Shown piece by piece: positions 32,853-45,024 of a stretch of DNA of 64,000 nt (position 1 is its first letter; every line of letters starts with the position of its first letter). The stretch covers positions 29,577,657-29,641,656 of the forward strand of contig NC_046674.1 in NCBI RefSeq assembly GCF_003369915.1, in the 5' to 3' direction. The position numbers and the translations under genes are program-made. Source of the DNA: Drosophila miranda (Eukaryota > Arthropoda > Insecta > Diptera > Drosophilidae). The notes under the pieces were generated by a model. It made no database searches. It was not told where the DNA came from and saw nothing but the letters and a program-made list of their open reading frames with translations.

Positions 32853-34710
32853 AGGAAGGATCCTCCCTTCACTTCATTCTATACCGTATTGTACATAGGC
32901 GCGGCATACGCATCCACAACCAGACACATATACGACTAATATACATATGCTACAGATACACGCCCACATAAAGGGATACACACATATATTTACGTAGAAT
33001 AAGAAGAGCGGGGGATCCCTCGATCCACAGGCACTACTCAACACTGTTCTTTCCTAAACAACTAGCAACGGTACACGTACTCTAACCTAATCGTATAATT
33101 CGATTAATTATAGTCTCTTTTTTTGTATAGTCCTAAGAGCGTACCCCAAAAAAATATTGAGGAGGTATCTGAAACAGAACATATTTTGAATCTCTTTTCG
33201 TTAGTTTTTCTTTGTTTGTTTCGTGGTTGTAGTTCCCTCAGATACAGATAAAGATAGAGATACATATATACGTATATGTAAAGATAGAGATACTAGTATG
33301 TGGTATATTCGAGTGTTCTTGCTCTTTGATGTAATGCTTTGTAATACGAGTCTCAATTGTCCCTCCATGCGCGATAACTGCCTTTTGAATTTAAAGATGA
33401 GAAGAATAGAAGCCAGGAGCAAGCCAAACAAAAACAAAAACAACAAAAAAACAGCATATAGCAAACACTAGTGTTAGAGACCAAACCAAACCAAACCAAA
33501 ACAAAAAGAGAAATATTTTGTAAAGAGTTTTTCGAGCCAGAAACAGAAGTAGAAGAACATCTCCATCAACTACACTCGTATTAGTACTATGGTTTCCGCT
33601 TCGGGCGAGATGGCGCATTCAGGCAGCATTCAGCACTTTTTTAGATCCTCCCACCCCTAGCACCATCATGCTGCATTTGTTTTTAAAACGTTTTAGCCCT
33701 TATTCGGTGTCCCAGAGCTTCTCTAAAGCAAAGGCTTAGGGCTTTCCATTGATATACAGAGCGTAAATTACATAGAAGCGATAGATGAGATTGGGCACTC
33801 ATAGAGAGACCTACTAGAGAATAGAATAGCATCGCTGATCCTTGGTTATCTGTCGGCTTTCGTTAAACTCACTCACACACGCATATATAAAAATTATACA
33901 ATATATATATATATAGGGAGAGTATAAATGTACTCAGAATCGATATTTAACAAAATTATACACAAGCAAAAACTAATTATACAGAAGATATAACAAAAGA
34001 ATTGTATTCAAATGGCAAAAGCGCATTTTTTCCTAATTGTAAAGATTTGATATTACACATTTATACGATGTAAAAGAAGCCCAACCCCAAGACCCGAACC
34101 GAAGAAACACCATCACATTGGGAAGAAGAATCAAAGAATCGAACAAGGATATAGTATATATGTATGTATAACTATATAGGCAAATGTATCACACACATCA
34201 CTCGAACGAAACGAATTATATATATATATATAAAGGGAAATTAATAATTAAAACTAAACCAAAGATCTGCATTAGTATTTCTACTACGGGGGCAAAGGGA
34301 TAGGGGATAATGGGGGGAATCAAATGGTAATCTAATGGCGGTATGCTTATTTAAACAATGTAAATTTATTTATTTTCCTTAATTTAGTAACTATATAAAT
34401 TGCCTAAAACTTGTATTATTTCCCGTTCTGTGCTGTCTTTTTTTCTTATTGCTTAGCTCCTAATCGCAGTCGATTGGGTTTCCTACGCACTATCTTCATA
34501 GCTATTCCACATTTATGTACGTACAATCTACAAATTCACACACACACAGAGAGACACATTAAGTATTATAATTTACAGACAGGCATCCCCGCCGGCAGCC
34601 GGCCACCCCCCGCCAGCCTCACGGTAGCAGAGCAAAGGTAGCACAAGTGCAAAGGTCGAGCAAACTAAATTTAATTGAAATCGTAATAAAATATTTAAGA
34701 AAAATATAGT
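32853..34710 (+). other. 3' UTR of the PLEKHH gene
   Basis: AT-rich sequence with ATATATAT runs (33900-33915, 34218-34232) and no coding-like frame. ATTAAA near 34250 and AATAAA at about 34686-34691 are candidate poly(A) signals. On the other strand an AATAAA (TTTATT near 34370) could end Sec22 transcripts, so the two convergent genes may overlap at their 3' ends. Confidence 0.6.
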
Positions 34711-35092
34711 GCGAACGAGGGACCATGACCATGACGATGACCGCAACTGTGACTGTGCGGGTGTGCTGGGTTAAATGGTTTTCCGGTATTACGGACCGAG
34801 GAAAAATATCTAAAACTTAAATCATATCAAGCTGCTGGATTCCTTTGCATTAGTAAATATTGCCCCTCATATATACATGTATATATATATATATGTATGA
34901 AATATATGATTTGGTATATGTGTGTGTTAGCCTAAATATCTTTTGGCCGTCCGTCTTTGACGTCCGACTTCCGACACTGAGCATGCTCCACCGCCGATGG
35001 ACGAGCGTCACCTTTCGCTGCTGCCGGGAAAACTTCCACTGACAACTGATTCTAAACGTAAACACAAACAGAGAGTAGGGGACCAACGAATA

Positions 35093-36001
35093 TTACAAAA
35101 CCCAGAAGTAGAGGAAAAAGATGATGAAAACGATGCCGACAGCCGCCACCTTCATGACCATCGACTTGCGGTTGAGTAATTTGGCATCCTTCTTGTACTT
35201 TTGCGACATCAGCGACAGGTTCTGGGTCTTCGTGTCGAGGTCTGCAAGCGCAAAACAGAAAAAAAACGGAGATAAGATATAGGCTCAGAGGTGGTATATT
35301 GTTAGTTACCCGCCAAGACCGTGCCACGTTGTAGCACGTCGTCGATGTTCTGCACCATGATGCGCTGCACGTCCTGGAGCTGTGTGTTGATATTGTTGAT
35401 GTTTCGCCTGCGGTCCGTCAGTTGCCTTTTCGCCTTTTGTATGTACACATCGAACTCGATGAAGGCATAGGGCCGGGTCACCGAGTTCACCCTCCGCCCA
35501 TAATGGGTGTGGAACTCCTGGGCAAGGTCCTCCAGATAGTTGAACGCCAGTCGCTTGGAATACATTTTATCGACCATGACCAAGTAGCAAACGTCATTCT
35601 CGATTAGAACGCTGCTTGGAGGGAAATGGGGGAGACGAGGGAAATAGAAATAGTGCGATTGCCGGCAGCGTTAGCTTCATTGCATCATCGTATATAATAC
35701 ACAACTGGCGATCACTGATGGCTGGCGGTACTCACTGAAATAGGTATGGTCCCGTCTCGATGCTACTCCTGGCCGGCGAGTGTGTGCCCAGCTTCCGGAA
35801 GAGCATCTTCGCCTGGTTCTGATAATCCAAGATGCTGCGTCCGCTCTAAAAGTGAAAGTTTTTCAGTTAAGAGCGATATTTAGCGGTTGAGGTGTGATGG
35901 TGAGAAGTGGAACCTTTGACACTGACCTGCTCGTCATCCTGCATGGTGCCTACCAGTGGCAGGCCATCGATGCCTCGGGCTATCATTGTAAGCATTGCCA
36001 T
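35093..36001 (-). CDS. Sec22: vesicle-trafficking R-SNARE Sec22
   Basis: Four exons on the minus strand: 35927-36001, 35736-35845, 35310-35611 and 35093-35241. They total 636 nt, giving 211 aa, close to the 215 of mammalian SEC22B. An N-terminal longin domain (about 1-120, with TGPYLF, DVCYLVMVDKMY and AFNYLEDLAQEF) is followed by an R-SNARE helix (about 131-190, central Arg in VLQRGTVLAD) and a C-terminal membrane anchor (about 191-208, VAAVGIVFIIFFLYFWVL). Sec22 works in ER-Golgi vesicle fusion. The start at 36001 (CAACATGGC) gives MAMLT before MIARG; the second in-frame ATG at 35986 is an alternative. Introns are 68-124 nt in most cases. The 3' end faces the PLEKHH gene. Confidence 0.95.
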
Positions 36002-36487
36002 GTTGAGGGCTCCTTCTCATTCGCTACGTGGACTTGGGTCGCTCGGTGTGTTGTTTCAGCTTAGCGCTCTCTCTCTGTGGCCACGGCTTCACTTTGCCGA
36101 TGCCTTGTCCCGCTCCGCACCGTTGTAGTGGTCGCAGTGTTTGTAGCTACAATTCATTCAGCCTGTAATATTGTGAAATTTATATGTTACATATGTCGAA
36201 AGGTTTCTCTCTGGCTCCCATAGTCATATATATATATATATACCCATACCTGCGCCTGTTCCTGTTTCTGTGACCGCTCCAGTGTCTCTCGTGTCCGCTG
36301 AACGAATGCGTGAGTCGTGGCCTAATAGGTGGCTGGTCTCCTATGGGGGGTCGGCATTGCTTGCGTTTTAGTTTGTGTGAAAACTATGTTGCAACGTTGG
36401 GTGACGAGGGGCGGTCGCTAAATCCGATTCGTGTTTTTTCCTATAGAGGGAAACACGTCAGCAGTGTCAACGATAGCTGGAATATTT

Positions 36488-36546
36488 GGTCACACTTGTT
36501 CAGTGGAGATCTCAAATGGACGATAGTTCTTGGTCATCTATCGATA
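36488..36546 (-). promoter_or_regulatory. motif 1 and DRE, probable Sec22 promoter
   Basis: GGTCACACT (Ohler motif 1, bound by M1BP) lies at 36488-36496 and TATCGATA (DRE, bound by DREF/BEAF-32) at 36539-36546. Both are hallmarks of fly housekeeping promoters and lie about 490-545 bp upstream of the Sec22 ATG. This implies a leader of several hundred nt, perhaps with an intron (TTACAG on the minus strand near 36160 is a possible acceptor). Confidence 0.5.
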
Positions 36547-37140
36547 CCGTGTTTTGGCGGTTAATTTTAAACTCGAATTTCCCTACGGTGAAGATCAATG
36601 GAGCTTCATGAAGATCAGTACCCTGATCAAACTCGTTGAAACGAGTTTCGCCTAAAGATAGTTACGCAACTCCCATCTTCCCACTGCTTCCATAACTTCT
36701 CCCGCTGACCAGGCATGAAGGAAATGCACATGAACGCATTTTTCAAATGCTTCCTCTATGCGGTCAGGCGAATATAGGCGCAAAACTCGGCGACCAAAGG
36801 AGCCAGCCGTGTGACAATTCGCCCAACTGGTTTCACTTCGTTTCGCCTGGCCTCGGTCTGGGCCCCTGTTTGAACAAGCATGGAGAAGAGTCGAAAAGGA
36901 AAAGTGGTTCGTAGCCAGAGGCCAAAAACCGGACCAGGGACTGGGTGGGTTTGAGTTTGAGTACTTGCCCGCCTTGTACTTGTGCGTACTCGTGTTTCGA
37001 TTAGAGTGACCATTTGCTATGGGCTGCTGGGGAACCTGTTAAATTTTCGATGTTCGATGCTCACCCGCCGCCAAGGTGCGTACACTTCCGTTCGTTAGCC
37101 GCCTTCCACACGCTTCCGCTTTCCACGTTCCGGACAGACG
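36547..37140. other. spacer between Sec22 and the secreted-protein gene
   Basis: No supported exon. Open frames on both strands lack splice or start logic. Confidence 0.5.
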
Positions 37141-37145
37141 GCTAC

Positions 37146-37152
37146 TATAAAA
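37146..37152 (+). promoter_or_regulatory. TATA box of the secreted proline-rich gene
   Basis: TATAAAA, 52 nt upstream of the ATG at 37198. Transcription would start near 37176, leaving a leader of only about 20 nt and just missing the out-of-frame ATG at 37170. Confidence 0.6.
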
Positions 37153-37197
37153 AGCGCCAGCTCCTCCCCATGGACAAACAAACGGTCGACAATCGCC

Positions 37198-38150
37198 ATG
37201 TCCACAACAATAAATTTAGCGGTAGCGGTACTCTGTCTCCTGCATTTAGTGGGAGCCATTGCTGGCCAGCAGCATCTCCTCACGCGTCCTCAGCGGAGCT
37301 CCCTCTTCGGTGGGTCACCCCCTTTGGATTCGCGCTCTTCCTTCGGCTCCATCGGTCACCTGGCTCCCCTTACATCAGCCGGCTGGAACAGCGTGACACC
37401 GATTGTCGGGGAGTGGGCCTACAATCCGATTGGTCTGGGACACATGAGCAAGGATGAGCTGGTGACCCTGCTGGACGCTTGGCGAGAGGTAGAGCAGGAA
37501 GTGGCCACCAGCCCAGTGCCAGAGCCACTGGAAACCCCCACAACGCCGGCACCACCAAGGCGACCCCGTCCGCCTCCTCCTCCTCCACCGCCGCCACCAC
37601 CACGGCCAGTGGTGCTTACGCCTGCTCCCAGTCCGCTAGCACCTGGTACTCCAGTTACCGTTCGACTGCCGGCCTTTGTCCCCGTCCGGCTGGCGGCCAT
37701 GTTTACTCCCCGCGCTCCCGATGCCGTTGCTCCTGCTGCTGGCGGGGATGACCTGGTCACCGATGATGTAACAGACGGCAAGGCCATGCCCCGCCTCTTC
37801 CGCTTCATGCAGATGACCGCGCCACGCGCCCCCTCGTCTCGTCGCCAGCAACAGCAGCAGCAGCAGCAGATCGTAGTGCGGAATACGCTGGACAGCATCG
37901 AAGCGGGCACCTCGCCGGCCAGGAACCGCGTGAAGCCCAGCCCCAGGGTGGCCCTGGCAGCCCCACAGCCAGCGCCAGTGTCTCCCTTCCCTGCCAGGTA
38001 GGTTTCGCCTCGTGTGGATCCTTCCCCACGATTCTTGGTGGTCTTATATCAGTCACTTCCATTTCCAGGTTCGGAATGCCGGACCAGCTGGCCAACGCTC
38101 GCCTGGAGCTCGTGCCCTCGTCGCAGATCATCGGCGACTGGCGAGAGTGA
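37198..38150 (+). CDS. secreted proline-rich protein, 293 aa
   Basis: Two exons, 37198-37997 and 38069-38150, phase 2 junction (GCCAG|GTAGGT and TTTCCAG). The N-terminus is a clear signal peptide (LAVAVLCLLHLVGAIAG) with cleavage probably before QQHLL. A conserved-looking block follows (GEWAYNPIGLGHMSKDEL, then LLDAWREVEQ). Next come a long Pro tract (about 120-137), a Val/Pro-rich part, a Gln run and a basic C-terminal part. The second exon encodes 27 residues ending QIIGDWRE, which echoes the GEW and AWRE words of the N-terminal block. No transmembrane segment beyond the signal. The TATA promoter suggests tissue-restricted expression (inference). I do not recognise the family; a matrix or cuticle-like secreted product is possible. 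Confidence 0.8.
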
Positions 38151-38420
38151 ACCAAAGAAAAGAAACAACCTTCTATATATGTTTTTTTTTTTTTTTATTT
38201 ATAAGGATGTAATGTGTGTGTGTGTGGGAGATCTATCACAGACCCAAATATGTCAGTCCCACATCAAGAGAGAATTTCAGAATCGATCAGTTCTACCTTT
38301 TGGCTTGAATATCTCAAACAGAATCGAATCAAGCACAATAAAACAAAGCAACAAATTTTTCGAAGAATACATAAATCACATAAATTTCATAAAATATACA
38401 CATCCGAAAGGAACTATACT
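38151..38420 (+). other. 3' UTR of the secreted gene and short spacer
   Basis: Starts with a poly-T run at about 38182-38197 and a GT run at 38214-38225. AATAAA occurs at about 38337. The next gene's start codon is only about 80 nt further on, so its leader must be short. Confidence 0.5.
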
Positions 38421-39878
38421 ATGTTTTTTAGCGAGTGCATCGAGCAGTCGTGTGGTGTAGGCCGTCCAAATCCGAACTTCCAGCGACTGATTCCTTTCAT
38501 AGAGCCCCCTAGTGATGAGTATGAGGGTCCCGGAAGCAAGGCCCCGGCACCTCTCGACTTCTCCCTGGTAAAGATCCAGCAGGACAGTAAGGACAGTAAA
38601 AGCAGAATTTTGAACAGCTAAACAGTACGATTTGCGCGGTCAGGTTACAGATTGACAATACCGCACAAGCCATCGGGGAAGAAGCCTTTCGAGGACTTTG
38701 TCAGGGCCACCATCGTGGATGTGGATCCCCTAACGGGTGGGCCCTGGTTGCGGCACAAAATCATTTATCGGTCATCTCCCCGAAAAGTGCAGCCGCACTC
38801 CTCGCTGAAGCGTCGCCAAAAGATGACCAATTTGGTTACGTCCACTATGCTCAAGAAGAGTATACCGGAAAATTTCACGGAGCCGCTGGAAAACACTGAC
38901 AGGGAAATGAAGGTTCTCTGGAGGCGCGGACAGTCCCCCCCGAACAACTTTTTTAACCTGGAGCCTCGTCCGGCTCCGGCCATGATCGAGATTCTAGGGC
39001 CGAAGAATCCCCTAGAGACAGAGTCAGAACAAAGCGACACAGAGCTGAGCTCCATCAATTTGGAGGAGTTCATGTATTCTTCACTCCCACCATTTCTATC
39101 TGGCGTAGACCCGATTGATATGCCCTGCAGGCAAACCACTGTCCACGTCCGTACGGAGCTGATTTATGATATATCCGGGTCTTCCATACAACAATCGATA
39201 GAGTTCAATCATCTGGAGGAAGAGTTTGGACCGAAGAATATGCTAGACGATCTAGATACCCAAGAGCCGTGTGAAATGCGTAGTCGGTCCGAGTCTGCTT
39301 GTAAAATGTTTGAAACAGACGACTCTTTGATGGAACTGGGACCCAATTCCATCACTACAGAGCTGATTGGCGATACGATTGGGGGATCGATCAACCACCA
39401 GCCACCAACGACAGCCACCACTTTGGACGAGGTCCAGCAGCACATGCGGAAACGGGTTAAGGTGACAGCCGAGAAGCTGACCAAAAAATTGGAGTCCCTC
39501 GCTGAACAGTTGCCGCGCAGGTTCCAGCAGGAGAAGAGCGTCTCCACAGCCACTCAATTGCCAGAATGTCATCCCAGGCTAGGAGCAGGAGCAGTCTCAA
39601 CGTTTCTCATGAAGAACGAGGCAGCTTGTCAGAGAAGACGCGTCGTCCATTGTCGTCCCATAGTGTACGAGCCTCTATGCGAATTATACTCGGCAGTTAG
39701 CGTGACGGTGGTTAAGCCTACACCTAAGCATCAAGCGAATGGATCTCAACGTGATTTCCAAAAAAAGGAGCAGACGTCTGGAGCATCCCTGACCCTTTTT
39801 GTGGAGCGCGACACGCTGCAGGCGCTAGATCGCGGAGTCATTCCAGAGACAGATGAACCAAGTTGCAGTCATGCGTAG
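38421..39878 (+). CDS. unrecognised 466-aa protein
   Basis: Two exons, 38421-38586 and 38644-39878, joined through a 57-nt intron (GACA|GTAAGG ... GGTCAG|GTTACAG), phase 1. The first exon begins MFFSECIEQSCG and encodes a Pro-rich stretch (RLIPFIEPPSDEYEG). The junction reads QQDSYRLTIPHKP. The body holds FEDFVRATIVDVDPLTGGPW, a basic region, several acidic Ser-rich patches and a predicted helix (about 270-310, VQQHMRKRVKVTAEKLTKKL). Cys residues are scattered, with no zinc-finger pattern visible. No signal peptide or membrane segment. AATAAA at about 39910 follows the stop at once. The acceptor at 38643 is chosen over GTTACAG seven bases later because the latter runs into a stop. Function unknown; an intrinsically disordered, possibly regulatory protein. 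Confidence 0.75.
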
Positions 39879-40930
39879 GAGTCGTGTCAGTGATACGCTG
39901 CTCTCGACAAATAAAACTTTTTTATTTAGTGACATATTCAATAAATTAATAAGTAAGAGACGGCACAAACTCAAAATTAAAATTAAAAACTTTAAAAAAT
40001 TTGTATATACGAGTATATCAAATATATATATGTTCTGTAGATAATACTGTAATGAGGAGTAACGAGAAAGGAACTTCCTTTCTGCTTCCTCCGATGCTGG
40101 TCGATCGCCGCTGAGGGCGTCTTCCTTAAGCATGCCGGCCCTTGACGTCGATCTCCAGTCCTTGACTACATCCGAACTTTCGAAGCTGAGATAAATTTCA
40201 GAAAAATATTTTGTGATCTGTTATTTTAGATTTAGAAAGCAGCTGACAAAAAAAATCTATTTCTAGATAATAAAAATGTACAAATTGAATTATCCAACCA
40301 ACTTATACGACATGAAGACTAATTATTGATTCATTCCATACACATTCCCGTTAAATACCAAGAAGAAAGCGAATCCCACGAAGATTATCTGCTGGCTTCA
40401 TTTTATGGGGCTGGAGCGAAAAATCAAAAAGTCCTATGTTATGTACTTTAATACAAATTTAATTTAATTTGGTGAGCCAAGTCCTCAAAGGTCACACATT
40501 TTCGCTATCTTCAGAAATTAGTATTCTTACCAGTTTGCCGAACCTGGATCAGATCGTATCATTTTTATAGCCAAAAGGAACAAATCAATTTGCTGTGGCA
40601 ACACAGCGCCCGACGACACGTTCTGACTGATTTTCTGTCTCTCTCGCGCACACTCTTTGTCATTTAATGTCAGCGCCGTCTGCCGGAGGAAAGCCATACT
40701 GACTAGTTTCGGGTTTAAATGTAGAGTTGCGGTCGCAGCAGCAACTCACAACGTTCCCCCTCGTTTTCTTTGCATTCGCATGAGAAAACGAGAAATCGAC
40801 GAATATTTAAAATTTGTTTATCGAGTAACAAATAAGCTGAGAAATAACTTTTATCGATTTCAGATTTCAGTATTTTATTGCATGGGTGCGACTATTTTTA
40901 TACGGTAACACTGCTGCACACACATACTAC
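39879..40930. other. spacer between the 466-aa gene and Rbf
   Basis: A short 3' UTR ends near 39930 (AATAAA about 39910). The remainder has no supported exon. TTATCGATTT near 40853 resembles a DRE half. Confidence 0.5.
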
Positions 40931-40935
40931 ATTCA

Positions 40936-40970
40936 ATAAATCCGCGGTCACACTTTGTTACTTTCCCGCC
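40936..40970 (+). promoter_or_regulatory. Rbf core promoter: motif 1 plus E2F site
   Basis: CGGTCACACT at 40945-40954 is Ohler motif 1. Eight bases on, TTTCCCGCC at 40962-40970 is an exact match to the E2F consensus TTTSSCGC. The block 40936-40954 is identical over 19 bp to the HEATR6 promoter on the minus strand at 50314-50332. The site lies about 290 bp before the Rbf ATG, so the leader is about 0.25-0.3 kb. Confidence 0.6.
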
Positions 40971-41255
40971 TTTTACTTAATAAAAAAATTAGGTGCGGCG
41001 CGGAAAGTGCATGCCCTGGACACTGTAGATATAATAGGAACACGGTTTCCCAACCCAGCCGAACATCAGCGAGCATCAGCAGACGCCAAAACAGGCTACA
41101 AAAGTGCGGAAATCTGCCTTCGCTGCCTGCCCACGTCCCCCGCCCCGCGGCGGCAGCAGCAACAACACCATCACCACACAAAATACAAAATCAAACAAAA
41201 ACCAACAAAACTTAAGTTTAGTGTAGCAAAAATAGTGAAAACGCACCCGGGCACG

Positions 41256-44200
41256 ATGAGCAACGACGGCCAAGAGCAGGAGCTGGGCGCCGAGGTGGTC
41301 AGTGGGGCCGTGGTCACCGACGACACCCTGGAGATCACGAAAGCCAAATACACGAATCTGTGCCGCGAACTCAATATGGACAGCCAGACGGAGGAGGACG
41401 GCTGGGCGATGTACCTTGATGTGAGGCAGCGCTGCGTCATGGAGGTAAGTTGTCCCGTTCACCGCTCTCATCGATCCCCTTTCTTGCCACCAATCTGAAT
41501 CTGATATCTCACAGGGTGACTCCTTGATGTGGCTTTGTTGCTGTCTCTTTGCGGCCTGCCGTCGGTCGAGCACGCCCACGGTGATTGGACAGGATGCCGT
41601 GGTGCGCGGCAATTGCGTATCCCTCAACAATCTGCTGCGGTGCTGCCAGATGAGGTAGGTCCCTTTGAATCCTCTCTCAACCATCGATATCACATCATCC
41701 ATCGCTTTGTGTGTGTCTGTTTGTGTATTGGTTTTTCCAGCATCTACGACTTCAAGACCAAGATCAAGCAGTGGTGCGACATGGCCAACCTGCCGCAAGA
41801 GTTTGTCAACGAGATCGAGGTACTGGATCGCAAGTTCAGCATCACATTCACACTGTACAAACGCTTTCGTAACATCTTTGACAAGATCTTCAACTGTCCG
41901 CCCAACGAGAAACGTCACTCGAAATATATGTGAGTGCCGGTCGCCTATGTCTATAATAAGAGTACTCCCTGTAATCCAATGATCTTCTGATCTAATTGCA
42001 GTTCCCTGCATGCCAATCACGCCAATGGCAAATGCTCCTACATCAAACTGGATGACATTTGCTGGCGGCTGTTTTTGTGCGCCAAGAACCAGAAGCCGAG
42101 CACCACGGTTGACCTGGTCACGTCTTTCAACCTGATGATCTGCTGCATCGATCTGATCTACAACAATGTGCTGGCCGAGAAGCGCACTGATCTCATCAAT
42201 CCTAAATTCGACGGCCTGCCTAACAACTGGACGGAGTTGGACTTCAAGGCGAATCCCCACTGCATACTGACTTACTTCTGCGACATGACTGAAGAGGCCA
42301 AGGCCATGAAGGCCACCACCTTCAGGGAGATCATGTCCAGCTTCTTTCAGACAATGGTGAGGGGCAGATGAAGAGAAAATGAAACAAGCGCAATCAAGTC
42401 ATTAACATGCCTTTCCATTCCTCTCCAGACCATCTATGGCCACAAAGACAACATGCTGGGCCTCTTGGCCAACGAGAACTTTGAGCGCAACCTAAAGTCG
42501 CTCAACATCAGCTACGAGCAGTACGTGCTGAGCGTGGGCGAGTTCGACGAGCGCATCCTGAGCGCCTACGACGCCAGCGATCACACCAACCTGAACGACC
42601 AGGCCCTTAGACCCCCCGTCACGCCGCTGACACGCAAACAAGATCTGCCAGCCCAGCCGGCGATGGCCGGTGAGAAGTTCGAACCCGTTCTCAATGCCAC
42701 CAACAATGTGAAGCAGCTGAGTGCCTTCGATCGCATCACCGAGCCCACGGAATATGTCAAGTGCGTTTCCTATCCTGACAGCCTTTGAATGCGGTTGCTT
42801 ATCGTTCTGTATCATTGCAGGCAAGCTGGCGATGAGGTGATTGCCAAGCTGCTGAAAATCATCGAGGACATCAAGCTTAAGTTCCTCGCCAAATATCCGT
42901 CGGGGGAGGCGAAGAGCCGCTTCCGACTGGCCAAGTCCTTCTACTACTATCTGCTGGATCAGATCTTGCAGGCGGAAATCAAGAACAAGCCCGAGTTCGA
43001 TCTCAAGCGTCTGCTGGTGCAGAAGATCTCGCTGGACATCTTCAACATCACGCTTATGGCGTGCTGCGTGGAGCTGGTGCTGGAGGCCTACAAGACGGAG
43101 CTCAAGTTCCCCTGGGTGCTCGAGTGTTTCAGTATTAGTGCCTTTGAGTTTCAGAAGATCATCGAGATTGTCGTGCGACACGGCTCGCACGAGGGCTGCC
43201 TCAACCGCTACCTCATTAAGCATCTCAACTCGATCGAGGAGACCTGCCTCGAGCGCCTGGCCTGGGCGAGTAACTCCCCCGTCTGGGACATGATCGCCAC
43301 CGCCCCCAAGCCGCTGCCCACCCACTACGACGTGAACTGCGACCGCACCGCCGGCGCCCTGCAGATCTTTCTGCGCAAGGTCTACCTCCTCGGCTGGCTG
43401 CGCATCCAGAAGCTCTGCTCTGAACTGATTCTGATCGACAAGGCGCCCGAGCGCATCTGGCACATTTTCGAGCACTCAATTACACAAAAAACAGACCTCA
43501 TGAAGGACCGCCATCTCGACCAAATTATCATGTGTGCAATATATATTTACATAAGGGTGAGTGCGCGCTCTATCTCTCTCTAATTGATGCGCTTACATAA
43601 GTACATAAGGGCTCCCATGCTATGCCACATTGACCACATTGGCATTTCACTGCTCTGTCGTGCCTTAATGCAGTTGTAAACCATTTTTCATATTTTTCTC
43701 ATGGCATCCCTCCCACAGGTATCGAAACTAGAGGATCCAAAATTCAGCGACATTATGCGCGCCTATCGCAATCAACCGCAGGCGGTGAACAGCGTCTATC
43801 GCGAGGTGCTATTCGACCTCAACGACGATGGGCAGCCGAAGGTGACGGACATTATATACTTCTATAACCACAAGTATGTGCCGCTGATGAAGCAGTTTGC
43901 GATCGACTACCTGAACATGACTCCGGACGTGACCGGCTGCAAGATAAAGGCCGCCGATCTACTGCTTTCGCCCCATCCCTCGGAGCGTGCCGCCCAGCCG
44001 AAGAAGGTCACGCAGAATCACTCGCTGTATGTCACGCAAATGCCCAAGAACGAGATCCAACAGTCGCCGAATCAGATGGTCTACGAGTTCTATCGCAGCC
44101 CCGCTAAGGTAACCATTCGACCTGTGACCTGTGGCCGCGTGCCTCTCCTGCCTCTTACCATCTGTGGCTCATCTGTTCAAAATGTCCTTCCTGTAGGATC

Positions 44201-44367
44201 TGCAACTGATGAACGAGAAGGTGCGCGGGGGCAAGCGCATGCTCAGCTTCGGAGATGAGCCCGGCCTGGGCCAACTCGAGACGAAGCGCATCAATCTGCC
44301 GACACACCTTAGCCAGATAAAGGCGGTGATGGACGACCGGGAGAGCGAGCCGCGGGATCCCAAGTAG
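41256..44367 (+). CDS. Rbf: retinoblastoma-family pocket protein Rbf
   Basis: Eight exons: 41256-41444, 41515-41654, 41741-41929, 42002-42356, 42429-42760, 42821-43556, 43719-44108 and 44197-44367. They total 2502 nt, 833 aa, close to the 845 of D. melanogaster Rbf; every junction phase agrees. The N-terminal RB domain spans about 64-290 ([45 protein letters not shown]). Pocket A (about 358-545) includes [13 protein letters not shown] and LRKVYLL-preceding helices; pocket B (about 575-700) includes [16 protein letters not shown] and [16 protein letters not shown]. The C-terminal tail (about 715-833) carries [10 protein letters not shown] and corresponds to the region that in the fly controls stability and E2F binding. 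Rbf binds E2F/DP and represses S-phase genes. An E2F site in its own promoter suggests feedback (inference). Confidence 0.97.
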
Positions 44368-45024
44368 AAGAAGTAGACGGATTTAAACGAGACATAGATA
44401 GACACCGGGTCTCTGGGGGCAGCTTAGATTTTAGTATAGAAGGACGATGGGGGCGAGGCGCTGGCGGTGAGACTAGAGGACCTGAGCGGCTATGGTCGAT
44501 TTTATGATTGTTTTTTATTTTTTTTAGTTTGACTTGTTAATTTAAACACAAAAAACCCAATCGTAAGCATCCTTTTTACACCATGCTCGATAGAAATCCT
44601 CTTAGAAATCCGTTCAGCATAGAAATCCATATTATCTCTTAGACTCTTGCACTGGCTACTGCTACTGCTAAAGCATTTTATTCGAACCACACATCCGCAT
44701 CCGCGTCTGTATCACGTATAATTTTTGTATGTGGTTTTGCGAGTGTTCTCGTTCGGTTCGGTTCCATCATCTACAATTGAGTGTATTGTGTGCACAGAAT
44801 AGGACAGAGGATGAGGATGTACCGCACACAATCATTTGTTTTTATTGTGCGACACAATTGTTTTATATAGCGCCACAAATCATTTGGCAGAATTTGTACT
44901 ATAGCACCGATCAACAACTTAGAGCTTTTTTTCTATCTCTACGTTCTAGATATTAGATCCTATGTGACATTTTTAATTACTTTTGGTGGCACTTTACAAA
45001 AGCATTAAATTAATATATATACTT
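44368..45024 (+). other. proximal 3' UTR of Rbf
   Basis: Non-coding. An ATTAAA occurs near 45004, but the first AATAAA after the stop lies inside the first 307-bp repeat unit at about 45285, so Rbf transcripts probably run into the array. Confidence 0.5.
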
